This document shows positions 26,442-37,384 of a stretch of DNA of 64,000 nucleotides, one piece after another. The stretch lies in NCBI RefSeq assembly GCF_040054535.1, contig NC_090784.1, forward strand, positions 12,335,001 to 12,399,000, written 5' to 3'. Under the pieces are notes generated by a model that was not told the origin of the DNA, made no database searches, and was given only the letters and a program-made list of their open reading frames with translations. The DNA is from Antennarius striatus. Its lineage: Eukaryota; Chordata; Actinopteri; Lophiiformes; Antennariidae. Made by a program: the position numbers and the translations under genes. How positions within the stretch are numbered: position 1 is the first letter of the stretch; every line of letters starts with the position of its first letter.

Positions 26442-28022
26442 TCAAGTCGTTATAGGAACAGATGACGTGACTTGATAAATCATCTCAGCAGGTTTGTCTG
26501 GTTCATCTTCAACGATGTAGCAATCATCCTCAATATCCACTTCCATTTTGCAATTGACAGGGACAACCCCTTTGTCCAGATCGGTAGCCAGGACTTGGCT
26601 ATTCATTACTTTTCCAGAGCCTGGAATCCCGAGCGTTTGTTGATTCATCTGAGCAGGACTGAGGTTTGCCACTGGGGTGACTCGGTGCAGTTTGTAGTGC
26701 TGTTTGCTGCCGTGCATGTGCCGCGCCATGAATTCCCGCGCTTTGACACACTTGTGCCTCTGAAGCAATTGAGCTGTTTCAAATGAGATATGACAGACTC
26801 GACACATGAACCCTGCTGTGGATGTTTTTGTTGGTTCGCCCCACACACCTGAGGCAGAGTTGATGGGTGTCTTCAACTTCCTGGAGGGAGTGACAGGAAG
26901 CCTGTTACCATTTATGTTAAATTCAAAAGAATTTGGACTCTGGCGCTTTGCTGGAAGGCAGAGAGAGATACGAGACTGGGATGCACTGGGATTCTGACTG
27001 TTCAACTGTGAGAATGGAGTGACATGAAGTCTTCGTTTGTTTTGATGGCATTTTTTGAAATTTAAATTTTTTAACTGCAGGGTGGAAGCAGCATGAGGTG
27101 CCATACTGACTCTGCCTGCTGGACTCTGCTTCAGACTTTTCGGCTCTAGATAAGAAGTGGTCTGAGGTCTGCTAGCACTCTCAGTTCGACGTCGGTCTAC
27201 AAAGACTTGATTTGGCCTTGCAGTGATTATTCTGAATTTAGTAGCGTTGCTGGGTGAGTTACAAACATGGAAGCGAGGCACTAACTTCTTGCTGGAGAGC
27301 AAAAGCCCGCATCCTATACAGCCAGAGACTTTATCTGTGACATGGATGTTGTGGTGGGATATAAGTGAGAACTTGGTCACAAAACACTGTCCGCATTTAC
27401 CACAGATATATGGCTTTCCGCGATTAAATTTGCACTCCATTCGCAACAGCACCACTGGCTGGTAAAGTGTCCAAAGATCTACTGTTGGTGCACCAACATC
27501 TGCAAAAATATTCTTCATCTCTGTCGATGAGGAGTGCATTGGATTTGTTTGTAAAGATGCTTGGGACAGAGGGGGGTACAACTTAGGCACTTGTGAATTC
27601 TTTGCACACTGCTTGAGGACTTGCGGCTTACTGGGAACTTGGATTTTAGGCTTCACTGGCAAAGAAACAGATGGCACTGCAGTCACTTTGGGTGGCTTCC
27701 AGACAACCTCGCCAGTCTCCAGTCTCTTCAGTTGCTCCTCTTCCTCTTTGCGCTTCTCCATTCTGCGTTTCTTTATTGTTCCATGATCGAGCACTTGGTG
27801 CCCTGGTTCATGCGTTGTGCTGTGTTCCAGCATGTCTTTATATTCAGTGAACTCGGTTCCACATGAACAGATGAAACTCATAGCACAGCACACATGTTCT
27901 TCAAGGCATTTCCGACTTGAAAATATCTGTTCGCAGCTGAAGCAAAATCGACCAGCATTCATCAAGTCTCTACCTAGGCCATCGTCCATAGGTCTGTCCA
28001 GTTTGTGCCTTTTTCTATCCAT
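26442..28022 (-). CDS. Five-finger C2H2 protein, short member of the local family
   Basis: A single coding exon gives 526 residues from ATG 28022. The exon starts at 28042 after acceptor CTTTCTCCAGCAG, with about 20 bases of 5' UTR. Fingers: an atypical N-terminal pair (about 28-90) whose second member has C-x-C rather than C-x2-C spacing (FICSCGTEF); a C2H2 finger and an adjacent C2HC finger at about 188-255, introduced by QPVVLL; and one finger (about 420-445) ending in Cys. A Lys/Glu-rich segment (KKRRMEKRKEEEEQ) is a possible nuclear localisation signal. The C-terminus is acidic (DIEDDCYIVEDEP). The order of motifs matches the first half of the 959-residue neighbour at 30569-33448, so it is a shorter paralogue and not a random remnant. 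Binding specificity is unknown, and few fingers suggests weak or protein-binding roles. Confidence 0.82.
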   Translation of the reverse strand: MDRKRHKLDRPMDDGLGRDLMNAGRFCFSCEQIFSSRKCLEEHVCCAMSFICSCGTEFTEYKDMLEHSTTHEPGHQVLDHGTIKKRRMEKRKEEEEQLKRLETGEVVWKPPKVTAVPSVSLPVKPKIQVPSKPQVLKQCAKNSQVPKLYPPLSQASLQTNPMHSSSTEMKNIFADVGAPTVDLWTLYQPVVLLRMECKFNRGKPYICGKCGQCFVTKFSLISHHNIHVTDKVSGCIGCGLLLSSKKLVPRFHVCNSPSNATKFRIITARPNQVFVDRRRTESASRPQTTSYLEPKSLKQSPAGRVSMAPHAASTLQLKNLNFKKCHQNKRRLHVTPFSQLNSQNPSASQSRISLCLPAKRQSPNSFEFNINGNRLPVTPSRKLKTPINSASGVWGEPTKTSTAGFMCRVCHISFETAQLLQRHKCVKAREFMARHMHGSKQHYKLHRVTPVANLSPAQMNQQTLGIPGSGKVMNSQVLATDLDKGVVPVNCKMEVDIEDDCYIVEDEPDKPAEMIYQVTSSVPITT

Positions 28023-28191
28023 GATTAGGCTACAGTTGTAACCTGCTGGAGAAAGGTGATTGAATAAATTAAAACATTCACAGAATTCAACTGACACACT
28101 CAAAGCATTTACAGTATATCTCATTGTTAACTTTGATGATCGACTCAGACATGTATGTTAATGATAATATATGAAACAAGTGCAAAAAACA

Positions 28192-28286
28192 ATCAACTGG
28201 CCTTGCTTCCGGTTGGTTGAAGACGTCCACCTTTCACCCAAGAGACTTCTTCAGGACTGAGCCCATCTTAAGCAAGGCCAGTTGAT
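28192..28286. repeat. Perfect 17-base inverted repeat (hairpin)
   Basis: ATCAACTGGCCTTGCTT at 28192-28208 is the exact complement of 28270-28286, with a 61-base spacer. The spacer 'ttggttgaagacgtccacct' resembles a repeat common in fish genomes. It lies in the intron or promoter-proximal part of the five-finger gene. It is probably a small foldback element. Confidence 0.6.
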
Positions 28287-28559
28287 CCTTTTTTGCTCTT
28301 CTCTATTCCTCTCGACCTGGATGAACGAGGACCTACACAGACTTGTATGGAACTGAGACTCCGCCAGTTTTTAAAGCACTTGGAGCTTCAGTTGAACGCT
28401 TGATGTCATTTATTAGCCTGTGAAACAACACGAGATCCCCGACAGCTTAGAAAAGATGACTTACAGATGACTTCATGTACCGTTCACCTTATACATTGTG
28501 AAATACATACGCGGCCAACAATACAATTATGTCATATACCCTTATTCCCATGCAACTCA

Positions 28560-28760
28560 ATACGTGGAAAACGTGTTTGGTTGCTCTCGTCTTGCGATGG
28601 ATGCTAGCTTGTTTAGGGCGCGCGTAAATTGCTACTAGTAGGCTAGTGCTAGCAGTACCTAGCTAGCTCAGAAGCAACAACATTAGCTTACCGTCCGTGG
28701 AAAATCAAAGTCCAGCTAAGGATGAGTCAATATCCTGGTAGGCGCTAAAGATTGCTTATT
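28560..28760 (-). promoter_or_regulatory. Probable promoter and non-coding first exon of the five-finger gene
   Basis: The sequence is richer in CpG than its surroundings. On the minus strand the donor CGGACG, then GTAAGC, ends a likely non-coding exon at 28692, which would splice to the acceptor at 28043. The intron would contain the hairpin at 28192-28286. Confidence 0.4.
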
Positions 28761-29189
28761 GCAATTTGTGGGACATGAGGAATCCCACAAACTTGCCGGT
28801 GTTTAACACGAGCCCACTTAGCCCATCAGGCTCCACACAAAACCCGAAGCCTCCATCTTCTTCTTCTACGGATGCTGCTATTCTGCGGGCCAAACGTCAT
28901 GACTTCGTCGTTTTACTGACTCCTACCGGCTGGATGTCCGATTACACCAAAACAAATGTTCACCTGTCAGTCCTTTGTCAGACTCTGTTATGTTGACTTT
29001 GTTATTTTTACTGACTGGAAAAAAAATCAAAATAAAAAACGAAATAGCCTCCATTAATCGGCTGATAAGGAGTGTGTTCAAAGTCTCAGAAAATAAATGA
29101 CTAAGTGTAATTGAGAACATGGACCTAAGGGCCTAAAACCTTTCATTTTGAGGACTGTTTCGGTGTAGCCATTCAAAATTCAATAGTAC

Positions 29190-29410
29190 AAGTCTACTGC
29201 ACCACTGAGTCCATAGTCAACTCCTCCATCACCATCTGGTACTGCCGCTGCCAACCAAGAGGGCAGATTGAAGTGCCCCGCTCTGCTGAAAGGGTTGTGG
29301 GCTGTGATCTGTCATCTTTCCCGAATCTGAGCGTTTCCACAGCCCCGAGCTCAATTAAACACCCGTCTTTCTGGCTAGAGGCTGCAGCCGACCACGATAA
29401 CATTTTACTC
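29190..29410 (+). mobile_element. LINE remnant, reverse-transcriptase C-terminal fragment
   Basis: One plus-strand reading gives STESIVNSSITIWYC and, after a gap, SAERVVGC. This is the pattern of the last part of fish L2/Rex1-type ORF2 proteins. Only about 70 codons are recognisable, with no ends. Confidence 0.45.
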
Positions 29411-30568
29411 CACTAGAACAGATTCCTCCTGACTGCAGCTGACCTGATTAACAGAAACTAACAATGCCTTTTATCCTACCCCAAGAACACGTGTAAGGGT
29501 TCCACGTCACATACGTGTTGGAAGAATACACACATTATTTACTAATCATAATTTTAGGAAACATAAGTATGTCATTGTAATAATCAAAAACCATTCATAA
29601 AAACAGCTACATACTCTGCAAATGATCTAAATGAATTTTACCTTCGTCTTCCTACATGATCAATGAAAAACAATGCATTTCCAGTTATATGGCTACATCT
29701 GAATTAAAGTTCAGTCAGAGTAAATATACCTCTGTGCTCGCAATACTATTACCCCTCAACTTTGCACATTAATACTTTTCAATTAAGCAAAATAGTTTTT
29801 ATTAACATCCCATTCTAGGCATTTAAAACATGCAATTTTGTTAAAAAGGAATACTTTATATAAGAGAAAACTAAAAAATCAACAATATATGTACAAGCAT
29901 TTTTTAATTAATATTAAACACCCTGCTTGACTAAATGACAATGACTAAATTAAGGGAGTTATTTCTATTATTTAAAATGCATCTCTCACAAAGCAAGGCT
30001 ATTGATTACTTGAGTAATTGTTAAGTTACAGCCAGGTCATGAAGCACGGATAAATGCAAGAGAAGGTAACATTTGCTACTTTCCAACCCAAACTGCAATT
30101 ATCCAGTTAAATGTAAAACACAACTCTTAACTAAGACATGTACACAACTTTTAACATAACAGCTTCTTGCATTAATCCAGCTTCTTTTACCTGTTCCTTG
30201 AAACGCCATAATTACATAAAATCACATGTGTATTTCACGCACTGGTAAGTTTATTGACACCAGGAACAACATTGTACATCACAGCAATCTTTGTGATTTG
30301 TTTGATTACCAAAGACTTACAAACATTTACTGTTTAATGATGTGTTATAAAAGGATGTTTCTTAAAACTAAATTGAACATTTCTTTAAAATGCTTTTTTT
30401 TTGTTTTATCAGTGTTTCTCTACTCTAACACACATATCAGAAAACAGCAAATATGGCTGTACAATACCAAAAATAAAAGCTGGACAGAACAAAAAAAAAG
30501 AAGAAAATAAGTTGATTTAGTTTGTTTTGATCTGAAATGCATCACATCTATTTCAAAAAATAGCGTCA
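29411..30568. other. AT-rich non-coding stretch
   Basis: No gene seen. The right part probably includes the 3' UTR of the minus-strand gene ending at 30569. Confidence 0.4.
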
Positions 30569-33448
30569 TTAAGGACTCAGCTGTTCTTGAGTATTTGGCT
30601 GAGTGTTTCCGACCAAAATCCGATGAATTCTCCTGCGGTGGTTTTTGAGTGATTTAAGGTTCGGATAGGTTCCCTGACAGACATCACAGCGATAGGTTTC
30701 AGTCTGTTTGTGAGAAAGCAGGTGTTTTTGCAGACTGTCCACAGTGCCAAACCAGCGAAGGCAAACAGGGCAGCGCACAGGCTTGATCGCAGGCTTGCAT
30801 GCCCCACTCCTCTGGTGAAACAGAAGACTAATTGTGTTTGGGAAGTCAGAGTTGCAATGGGAACAGTGATACGTTTTGGCTGGGTTTGCTTGTGAATTTG
30901 TGGCCCGCAAACCTTTGCATCGATCCCAGGAAAGATGTCTTTTCAGCGAGCAGCGAGAGGCAAAAGTGTTGCCACACCGTGTGCATACAATCCGCTGCTT
31001 CTTTCTTATGTTATGTGGAAACTGATCTGCTTTAACAATTTGCTGCTGTGGAGGCTGCTGCACTGACGGAGATGGCTGCTGCTGAAGTTGCTGTTGCTCA
31101 AATCGAAGTAATAGTGGTTGTGATCGCTGCGGTTGTATTCCCTTCAGTAGTTGATGCCGTGGATGCATGTGGATCTGCAGATGAACTTCATAGTCTGCCC
31201 AGGAATTAACTGTCTCTCCACAAGTTGGACATGTGTAGGATTCCTGTGCGTGTTTCTGTAGGTGCTCCAGGAGAAGACTCGGAGACGTGAATCCAGCTCC
31301 ACATTCACAAGTCACCCTCCTTGGAAGCACAGAGGGCAGTGACATGATACCCCAGTTGACTCCATCATTCTCCTGCCTTTGACAGTCTGTTGAGCTGTTT
31401 GATTCACTCTGCTGTACAGTCTCTCTATCCATATTGGCCATTGTTTGTCGCAACTGGCACTTGTTTCTGTGAACAACCATGTTATCTTTGCGATTAAAGG
31501 TCTTTCCACAGACAAAGCAAGGAAACAAAGTGGCATTTAATACATTGGCACCTTGACTACCCGTCAGTGTTCCTGTCCCAAGTCCACGCGGTCTGAAACC
31601 ACAGAGCCGCAGATGGCGTCTCAACGTAGACGGCCGGCTGTAGGTTTTCTGACATCTGCTACACGGATACCGCTTCACACCATCACTGATAAAATAACGG
31701 AGGCCATGGGGCACAGTCTCTTCATTTTTGAGTGACACAGATTTAATCACATCTATTCCATTACCAGTTTTCTCTGTAGAGCTAAGTTCTTCCACTTCAT
31801 CATCCAAGGGCATGGTCCACTGTCCTTCATTACTGTCGTGACTGTCCATGTCTTCTGTATCCCAGATATTGTCTTGATTTTCTTGCTGGATTGAAGCCCC
31901 ACCCGAGGAATCCTTCTGCAGCTCCATCATAGAAAATTTGGGTGAAAAGTTTTCTTCTGGATCCATCCAGGCCAGCTTTGAAGGGGAAGATTGTTCTGCA
32001 TTAACAGGTATCAACTCTTCTTTGATAATACGATCAGCATCAGTACCCACTGCAACACTCTTAGAGATCTGAGGTACAGACTCTGCATCGGTTTTGGCTT
32101 TAAGTGATCTTAATGACAGCATTTTCGGAATGGAGAAGTTGGCCCTCTGAGAGGCCGCCCCACTAGGGCCCTGACACTTGTGGTTTTTGAGATTCCACCT
32201 CCGTGCATAACTGTGCTTGCACAATGGACAGAAGAAAATTTTTCTTGTGCTGCTTAGACTATGGAATGGCACTAGCTTTTGGCCCATTGATGACTTGTTT
32301 TTAAAAGACCTTGACAGTACTCCCCCAGGCATGCATAAATGATTGTCAGGTAAAGGCATCCGGCCAATAATCAGCTGTTTGCAACGACGGCAACATTTGA
32401 TCCTCTCTTTTTTGTGTAAGAAATGATGCTCTGTCAGTTTGTCCAGGTTTTGAAAAACCCGGCGACAGCGGCCACATTGATATCTCCCATATGTACCATT
32501 CATGTTGGGATCCTTGAGTTTCTGGCGAGTTTCAAGAACCACAACAGGTGAGAAAGGCTTGGTGAGAGAGACTATCTTCTTTCTACTTGAATCCAGAACT
32601 CTGCTGATGGATGGAGCTTTTGTCTTTATACTTGGTGTTATAAGCAGCCTCCTCAACTGTGCGACAGACAGGTCGTTGTTGCGGGACTCCCCAGCTCTAG
32701 GTCCGGGTGTCACATCAACAGAGAAAACTTCTTGTTTGGTGGTAACAACGTTGTTGCTTTGATTTGGAGACGGAGGAGCGTTAAAGCGTGTCATGTACGC
32801 TGATGCCAGCAACTTCATCAGATGGTTTTTGCTGGGAACGTTCTCACCATTGGCTCGGTTGAGAACTGATTTTGTTTGGTCTTGGAAGTACATGCTCCCG
32901 GTCTCATCAGATATTTGCTCTGCTGTCGTTGACATGTCCTCAAATTCTTTCACGTCATCTTCTTGACGGCATGGAGAATGGCCTTGAGGAGTTACTATGG
33001 CAACGTCATCCTCCAGGCTCACATCTGTTTTACGGTCTGTTAGTGTGGCTGGGGACCTTGAAGTTGAGGGGCGATGAAGGTCAAAACCTGGCTGAGTGGT
33101 AAAACATGCACTATTATTATCCACAGTGGGCAGTTGGTGAGAGCGCTTATGCTCCAACATGAGACTGAAGTCCTGAAATTCCTCTCCACAATCACAAATA
33201 TAAAAAGAAGGTGAAGGACTTGGAGGCAAACGTGTAGGTGAAGTCTGGTGTTCATTGGACGCGTCCACGCTTGAAAGCTGTGCTTCATGTGGACTTTTGT
33301 TCAACTGTGGAGGGGTATGGACTTTGGAAGGTGCGTCAGCATGGGTTGCCTGGTGGACCAGAAGGGACGCTAATCCATTGAAGGTGGCTGAACATGCGAC
33401 ACAACGATACACCTTGGATGAAGAAGTGCTTCCCTGAAACCCAAGCAT
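30569..33448 (-). CDS. C2H2 zinc-finger protein, about 13 fingers
   Basis: A single coding exon gives 959 residues from ATG 33448. The exon begins at 33481 after acceptor TTTTACTTACAG. Fingers in order: one classical; a C-x-C finger (YICDCGEEF, about 90-110); the paired C2H2/C2HC module at about 302-370, introduced by PVVVLETR; one finger ending in Cys; a middle pair (about 610-690) both ending in Cys; a second C-x-C finger (VTCECGAGF); and a C-terminal run with a Gln-rich spacer (QQQLQQQ). An IKEE SUMO-type motif lies near residue 475. Classical TGEKP linkers are absent. The N-terminal half matches the 526-residue neighbour motif for motif, and the paired module is also in the 2,916-residue protein. 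A probable non-coding first exon ends at 36648. Nuclear DNA binding is inferred from the fold only. Confidence 0.87.
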   Translation of the reverse strand: MLGFQGSTSSSKVYRCVACSATFNGLASLLVHQATHADAPSKVHTPPQLNKSPHEAQLSSVDASNEHQTSPTRLPPSPSPSFYICDCGEEFQDFSLMLEHKRSHQLPTVDNNSACFTTQPGFDLHRPSTSRSPATLTDRKTDVSLEDDVAIVTPQGHSPCRQEDDVKEFEDMSTTAEQISDETGSMYFQDQTKSVLNRANGENVPSKNHLMKLLASAYMTRFNAPPSPNQSNNVVTTKQEVFSVDVTPGPRAGESRNNDLSVAQLRRLLITPSIKTKAPSISRVLDSSRKKIVSLTKPFSPVVVLETRQKLKDPNMNGTYGRYQCGRCRRVFQNLDKLTEHHFLHKKERIKCCRRCKQLIIGRMPLPDNHLCMPGGVLSRSFKNKSSMGQKLVPFHSLSSTRKIFFCPLCKHSYARRWNLKNHKCQGPSGAASQRANFSIPKMLSLRSLKAKTDAESVPQISKSVAVGTDADRIIKEELIPVNAEQSSPSKLAWMDPEENFSPKFSMMELQKDSSGGASIQQENQDNIWDTEDMDSHDSNEGQWTMPLDDEVEELSSTEKTGNGIDVIKSVSLKNEETVPHGLRYFISDGVKRYPCSRCQKTYSRPSTLRRHLRLCGFRPRGLGTGTLTGSQGANVLNATLFPCFVCGKTFNRKDNMVVHRNKCQLRQTMANMDRETVQQSESNSSTDCQRQENDGVNWGIMSLPSVLPRRVTCECGAGFTSPSLLLEHLQKHAQESYTCPTCGETVNSWADYEVHLQIHMHPRHQLLKGIQPQRSQPLLLRFEQQQLQQQPSPSVQQPPQQQIVKADQFPHNIRKKQRIVCTRCGNTFASRCSLKRHLSWDRCKGLRATNSQANPAKTYHCSHCNSDFPNTISLLFHQRSGACKPAIKPVRCPVCLRWFGTVDSLQKHLLSHKQTETYRCDVCQGTYPNLKSLKNHRRRIHRILVGNTQPNTQEQLSP

Positions 33449-33481
33449 CTTGGAAGTCACTCATATACGCAGGGCAGTTTC

Positions 33482-34141
33482 CTGTAAGTAAAACACAAAA
33501 ATAAACTGATGTCACCAAGTCAAAAAGAACAGTTTTAAGACATTCACAGCAAAAAAGGATTTGTTTTACCTGATGTGTGACTAATTTGAAACCCACTGTT
33601 TTATACAAAGACACTTTCATGTTAATTTCATTTAAATACGGAGATTCATTCTAAATATGATGAAAACTTGTAGTGGATAGAGTAGAACGCAGTGCAGCTG
33701 TGGCTTTAAATTATTTTCATTCTACATTCCAGTGCTGGATGTCATTTAACAAGTCTTTCAAAGTACGATAGCATTTTGAATGCAAACATAACATTTTACG
33801 ATCCATCTAATTACTGTGCTTTTATTTGTCACTAAAAGTTGGCCACAATAATCCTTAGTTAAAAACTTGATTTAAAATCAAGATATATATATGGTTTGCT
33901 GAAGCTTTAAACTTATTATTTCTAAATACAGTAAGGATGAATTAATGAAAGAATCACTACAGCATACAGAGTAGAGCTGGTCTGATAAATGTTTTTTTCC
34001 AGACTGGGCAAATGTGAAAAGTCTAAGACGCTATGAAGCGACGCTATGTCCCACGTGTAATATATTGTGTGCATCAAACAAATCAAACCAAACAAATTGA
34101 GGAATCACTTAAATACAAATAGAAAAAATAATTAACATAAT
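33482..34141. other. Intron of the 13-finger gene, AT-rich
   Basis: No exon or clear repeat seen before the LINE that begins at 34142. Confidence 0.4.
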
Positions 34142-35058
34142 TAACCAGGGCTGCGCTTTATCACTAATTCTGTTTGTGATTTTCATGGACAGGATATCAA
34201 GGCATAGTCGCGGTGAGGAGGGGTTACAGTTTGGTGGCCTGAGGATTGCATCGCTGCTTTTTGCAGATGATGTGGTCCTGTTTGCGTCATCGGCCTGCAA
34301 CTTGCAGCATTCACTGCTCCGGTTTGCACCAGAGTGTGAAGCGGCGGGTATGAGGATTAGCATTTCCAAATCTGAGGCCACGGTCCTTAGCAGAAATCTG
34401 GTGGACTGCATTTTCCGAGTGGGGGATGAGGTCCTTCCACAAGTGAAGGAGTTTAAGTATCTTGGGGTCCTGTTCACGAGTGAGGGAACAATGGAGCGTG
34501 AGATTGGACGGAGAATTGGGGCAGCAAGAGCAGTATTGCAGTCACACTGTTGTCACAAAGACGGAGCTAAGCCGAGAGGCAAAGCTCTCTATCTACCAAT
34601 CAATCTTCACTCCTACCCTCACCTACAGACATGAGCGATGGGTCATGGCCGAAAGAATGAGATCGCGGATACAAGCGGCTGAAATGGGCTTTCTCAGGCG
34701 GATAGCTGGTGTCTCCCTTAGAGATAAGGTGAGAAACACTGCTGTTCGCGAGGGGCTCAGAGTAGAGCTGCTGCTCCTTTGCATAGAAAGGAGTTAGTTG
34801 GGGTGGTTTGGGCATCTAGTGCGGATGCCTCCAGGACGACTCCCTAGGGAGGTGTTTCTGGCACGTCCAACTGGGAGGAGACCTCAGGGCAGATCCAGGA
34901 CCAGGTGGAGGGATTATATCTCAATACTGGCCTGGGAACGCCTTGGGATCCCCCATTCAGACCTGGTGGATGTGGAAAGGGAAGTTTGGGGATCCCTGTT
35001 GAAGATGCTGCCCCCGCGACCCGACTACGGATAAGCGGTGGAAGATGGATGAATGGAT
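34142..35058 (+). mobile_element. RTE-clade LINE (Rex3-type), 5'-truncated
   Basis: The reading starts inside the reverse transcriptase (NQGCALSLILFVIFMDR), with the catalytic-loop motif FADDVV near 34265. It continues through KYLGVLFTSEG, AEMGFLRRIAG, FGHLVRMPPGRLPREVF and TRWRDYIS. The frame shifts near 34550 and there is a stop at about 34795, so it is inactive. The 3' end 'ggataagcggtggaagatgg' followed by an ATGG-type simple tail is usual for this LINE type. It lies in the intron of the 13-finger gene, antisense to it. Confidence 0.75.
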
Positions 35059-35329
35059 AATTAACATACATGTAATATGAGTATTCAATTAAAATTCACC
35101 TAGTTGTATAAAATAAAACTAGAGGAATATATTTAGTGATACTTGTGTTTTCAGTACACATCAACATATATTATCTCTCTATAGTCTGAGAAGGAATCTA
35201 AAAGATGTGATGCACACATCTATTTACATACCACTGCGACTGAGCAGTATCTTCAAATTAATCATGAATATTTCCATATGCTTAATGAATGATTATTGAA
35301 TTTTAATGTTTTCTTTTCTTCCTCTGGAT

Positions 35330-35760
35330 AAATCCTGAACACGACCGTCCTCAAGGAGTGGTCTGTGTCCTTCGGGTGCAGGCAGACTGCTGTCGGCTCT
35401 CCTGTGTTGAGTTTAATGCGGGTGGAGCACAGGAGTACAGGTCACATTTTCTGTACAGGTCACTGTTTCTGTCTCAGCGTGTAACAGCAGTCCATCTGCA
35501 CCTGAGACACAGGCCACTTCTCTGAGGACAGCAACGTCCAGGTTTCATCAGGGAAGATCAATGGTTTGAGAAGGGAGTTAAGGAAGCCATTTTTGTCAGA
35601 CTGGAGAAACCATCTCTGAATACAGATGGATGATGAAGACAAGATGAGGTTGAAAATACCATCTAACATCCAGAATGCATTACTGACCTCCTTCCCCAAA
35701 AACCACAAAAAGCACACACCTGGGTAAAGCTCACCATAACGGCTCACATGAGGGTGGGAC
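35330..35760 (+). mobile_element. Penelope-like element fragment
   Basis: One plus frame reads QWFEKGVKEAIFVRLEKPSL near 35555-35620, resembling the conserved WFERGVKEAI phrase of the GIY-YIG region of fish Penelope-like elements. No reverse transcriptase is attached. A second fragment with the same phrase is at 40741-40860. Confidence 0.5.
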
Positions 35761-36449
35761 GACTCCCTTATGAATGGTAATAACCCCTAACCAGACTTAT
35801 CCTCTTGGTGGTGTGTATTCCCCTCTAACAGGATCTGGACCAGTCAGAAGCCTTTGGGAAACCTAAAGTAAGTCCAGTTGATTCTTCTTTGATCATAAAA
35901 TGACTATTTTTTCAGACAGTGCATAAGTGCACACGTTGGAAAAGTTATACATTAAACAGAATTAAAACAGACCCCCCTAAGTAAGTGATTGTAGGTGTCT
36001 GTTTCAAATAATTTTTGGCTTACTGCCATCGCGTTATAACGGAGTGGATCATTTGTAAGAGCATTTTCACAAATTTGTAATAATTGGAGATTATGTGGAG
36101 GAAATCTGACCTCTTTCCAACATGACTAGAAGTTTGAACCTGATAATAATGGAGACACACCAACATAACACAACACCAACGTCCACTGTGGGGAAACGGG
36201 CTTTTTGTCACTAGTAACACCCGAGAAAATGTCAACAAGCACAACCACAAACGACTTAGTGATATCAGTGGTCATAACCACTGCTATGAAAATGAAAGCG
36301 AACATCCAGATTCCGTTACATGCTAACTTCATTTGTTAGACGGATCCCATCCAGTGGTTGTTATGGTTATGACGGCTTTACAAACAGCGTAACGTCAATT
36401 AAAAGCTAATCATTTCACATGAGCTCTTATGTTGCTGCATTAGCTAGCT

Positions 36450-36960
36450 CGCCCTCAGAGCTCATAGATGCCACCCTGGCATGTTTGTTAAACCCGGGCT
36501 GCTGGCTGGTCCGGTGATCCCAGAGGGTCTGCTGGTGGTAGTCAACCCGAGGGGGTGGCCACGTTCCCCGAAGAAGGCCGACGAACGCTAAACGTTAGCG
36601 GGCTAACCGTGACCCGAGCAGCTCCTCCACAACAACAACCGCTTTACCTCTCTGTCCTCCTCTATCCGAGGGGCGTGTTTCTCCAAGAAGACGAGCCACA
36701 GCGGTGCGCGGAGAAGCTTAACTAGGCAGACATCTGCCCCAACGGACGACACGGACTCTCCTCAGGAAGAACACGGATCCTGTCAGCTCTCTGCTGGACA
36801 GAAGTGATGCTACGGATGGAGCAAAGGGCCACAGGTCGAGGCTGAGACAATCGCAGCTGCAGCGGGCGCGGGACGGAAACGCGGCAGTTCCGATCGGCGC
36901 ATGCGCGCTCAGGCCCCCGAGGAAACGTGGTGGGCAGTGTCTGCGCCTTAGTGGGTTGGC
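36450..36960 (-). promoter_or_regulatory. CpG-rich promoter and non-coding first exon of the 13-finger gene
   Basis: This is a clear CpG-rich block between AT-rich flanks. On the minus strand the donor ACAGAGAG, then GTAAAG, ends an exon at 36648. It would splice across about 3.2 kb to the acceptor at 33482. The start site is probably near 36900-36960. Confidence 0.5.
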
Positions 36961-37135
36961 GCACAAGCTCCGCTTGCGCAGATTTCTCCCGGCTTTCACT
37001 ATACTCACTGCTGTATATCCATACCTTGTGTTTTATCTCGGTTATCTACATTCTGTTGATGCTTGTAATGAAAATCTGTCCTTATAAATGCTGGGCCTAT
37101 AGATGATATCTTTTGAAATTAAATTACTTGTGCTC

Positions 37136-37222
37136 TATTATTATCATCATCATCTTTCTTATTATACATTCATGAATTATTATTATTATTATTATTATTG
37201 TTATTATTATTATTATTATTAA
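37136..37222. repeat. ATT/ATC-type trinucleotide microsatellite
   Basis: Runs of 'att' with 'atc' interruptions, purest at 37178-37219. Confidence 0.85.
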
Positions 37223-37224
37223 TA

Positions 37225-37345
37225 AATTAGAACTTAACAGTGGCTCAGTGGTAGAGCACGCAGATATCCAACGTTCCAAGATCAGCGATTCGATTCCCAC
37301 TTCCGCCCAAAACCACTCTGAGTGTGAGCTGGCAGTGGGCGCCCT
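37225..37345 (+). repeat. tRNA-like SINE fragment
   Basis: 'agtggctcagtggtagagca' resembles a tRNA A-box region and 'gcgattcgattccc' resembles a B-box. The acceptor stem of a true tRNA is not formed, so this is a tRNA-derived repeat and not a tRNA gene. A GGGCGCC-rich 3' part follows. Confidence 0.5.
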
Positions 37346-37384
37346 TGATATGGGCGCCGCTGTCATATAGCGCATCGTAACTTA

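Noticed and set aside
28766-28996. Plus-strand open frame (76 codons) near the promoter of the five-finger gene
   Set aside because: Short, Ser/Thr-rich composition and no conserved motif or splice evidence.
30569-33448. Possible pseudogene status for zinc-finger genes with fingers ending in Cys or missing ligands
   Set aside because: The reading frames are fully open over thousands of bases and the Cys endings recur in a regular pattern, so they are features of the family and not decay.
37225-37295. Possible tRNA gene
   Set aside because: A- and B-box-like text is present, but the acceptor and anticodon stems do not pair. It is a SINE head.
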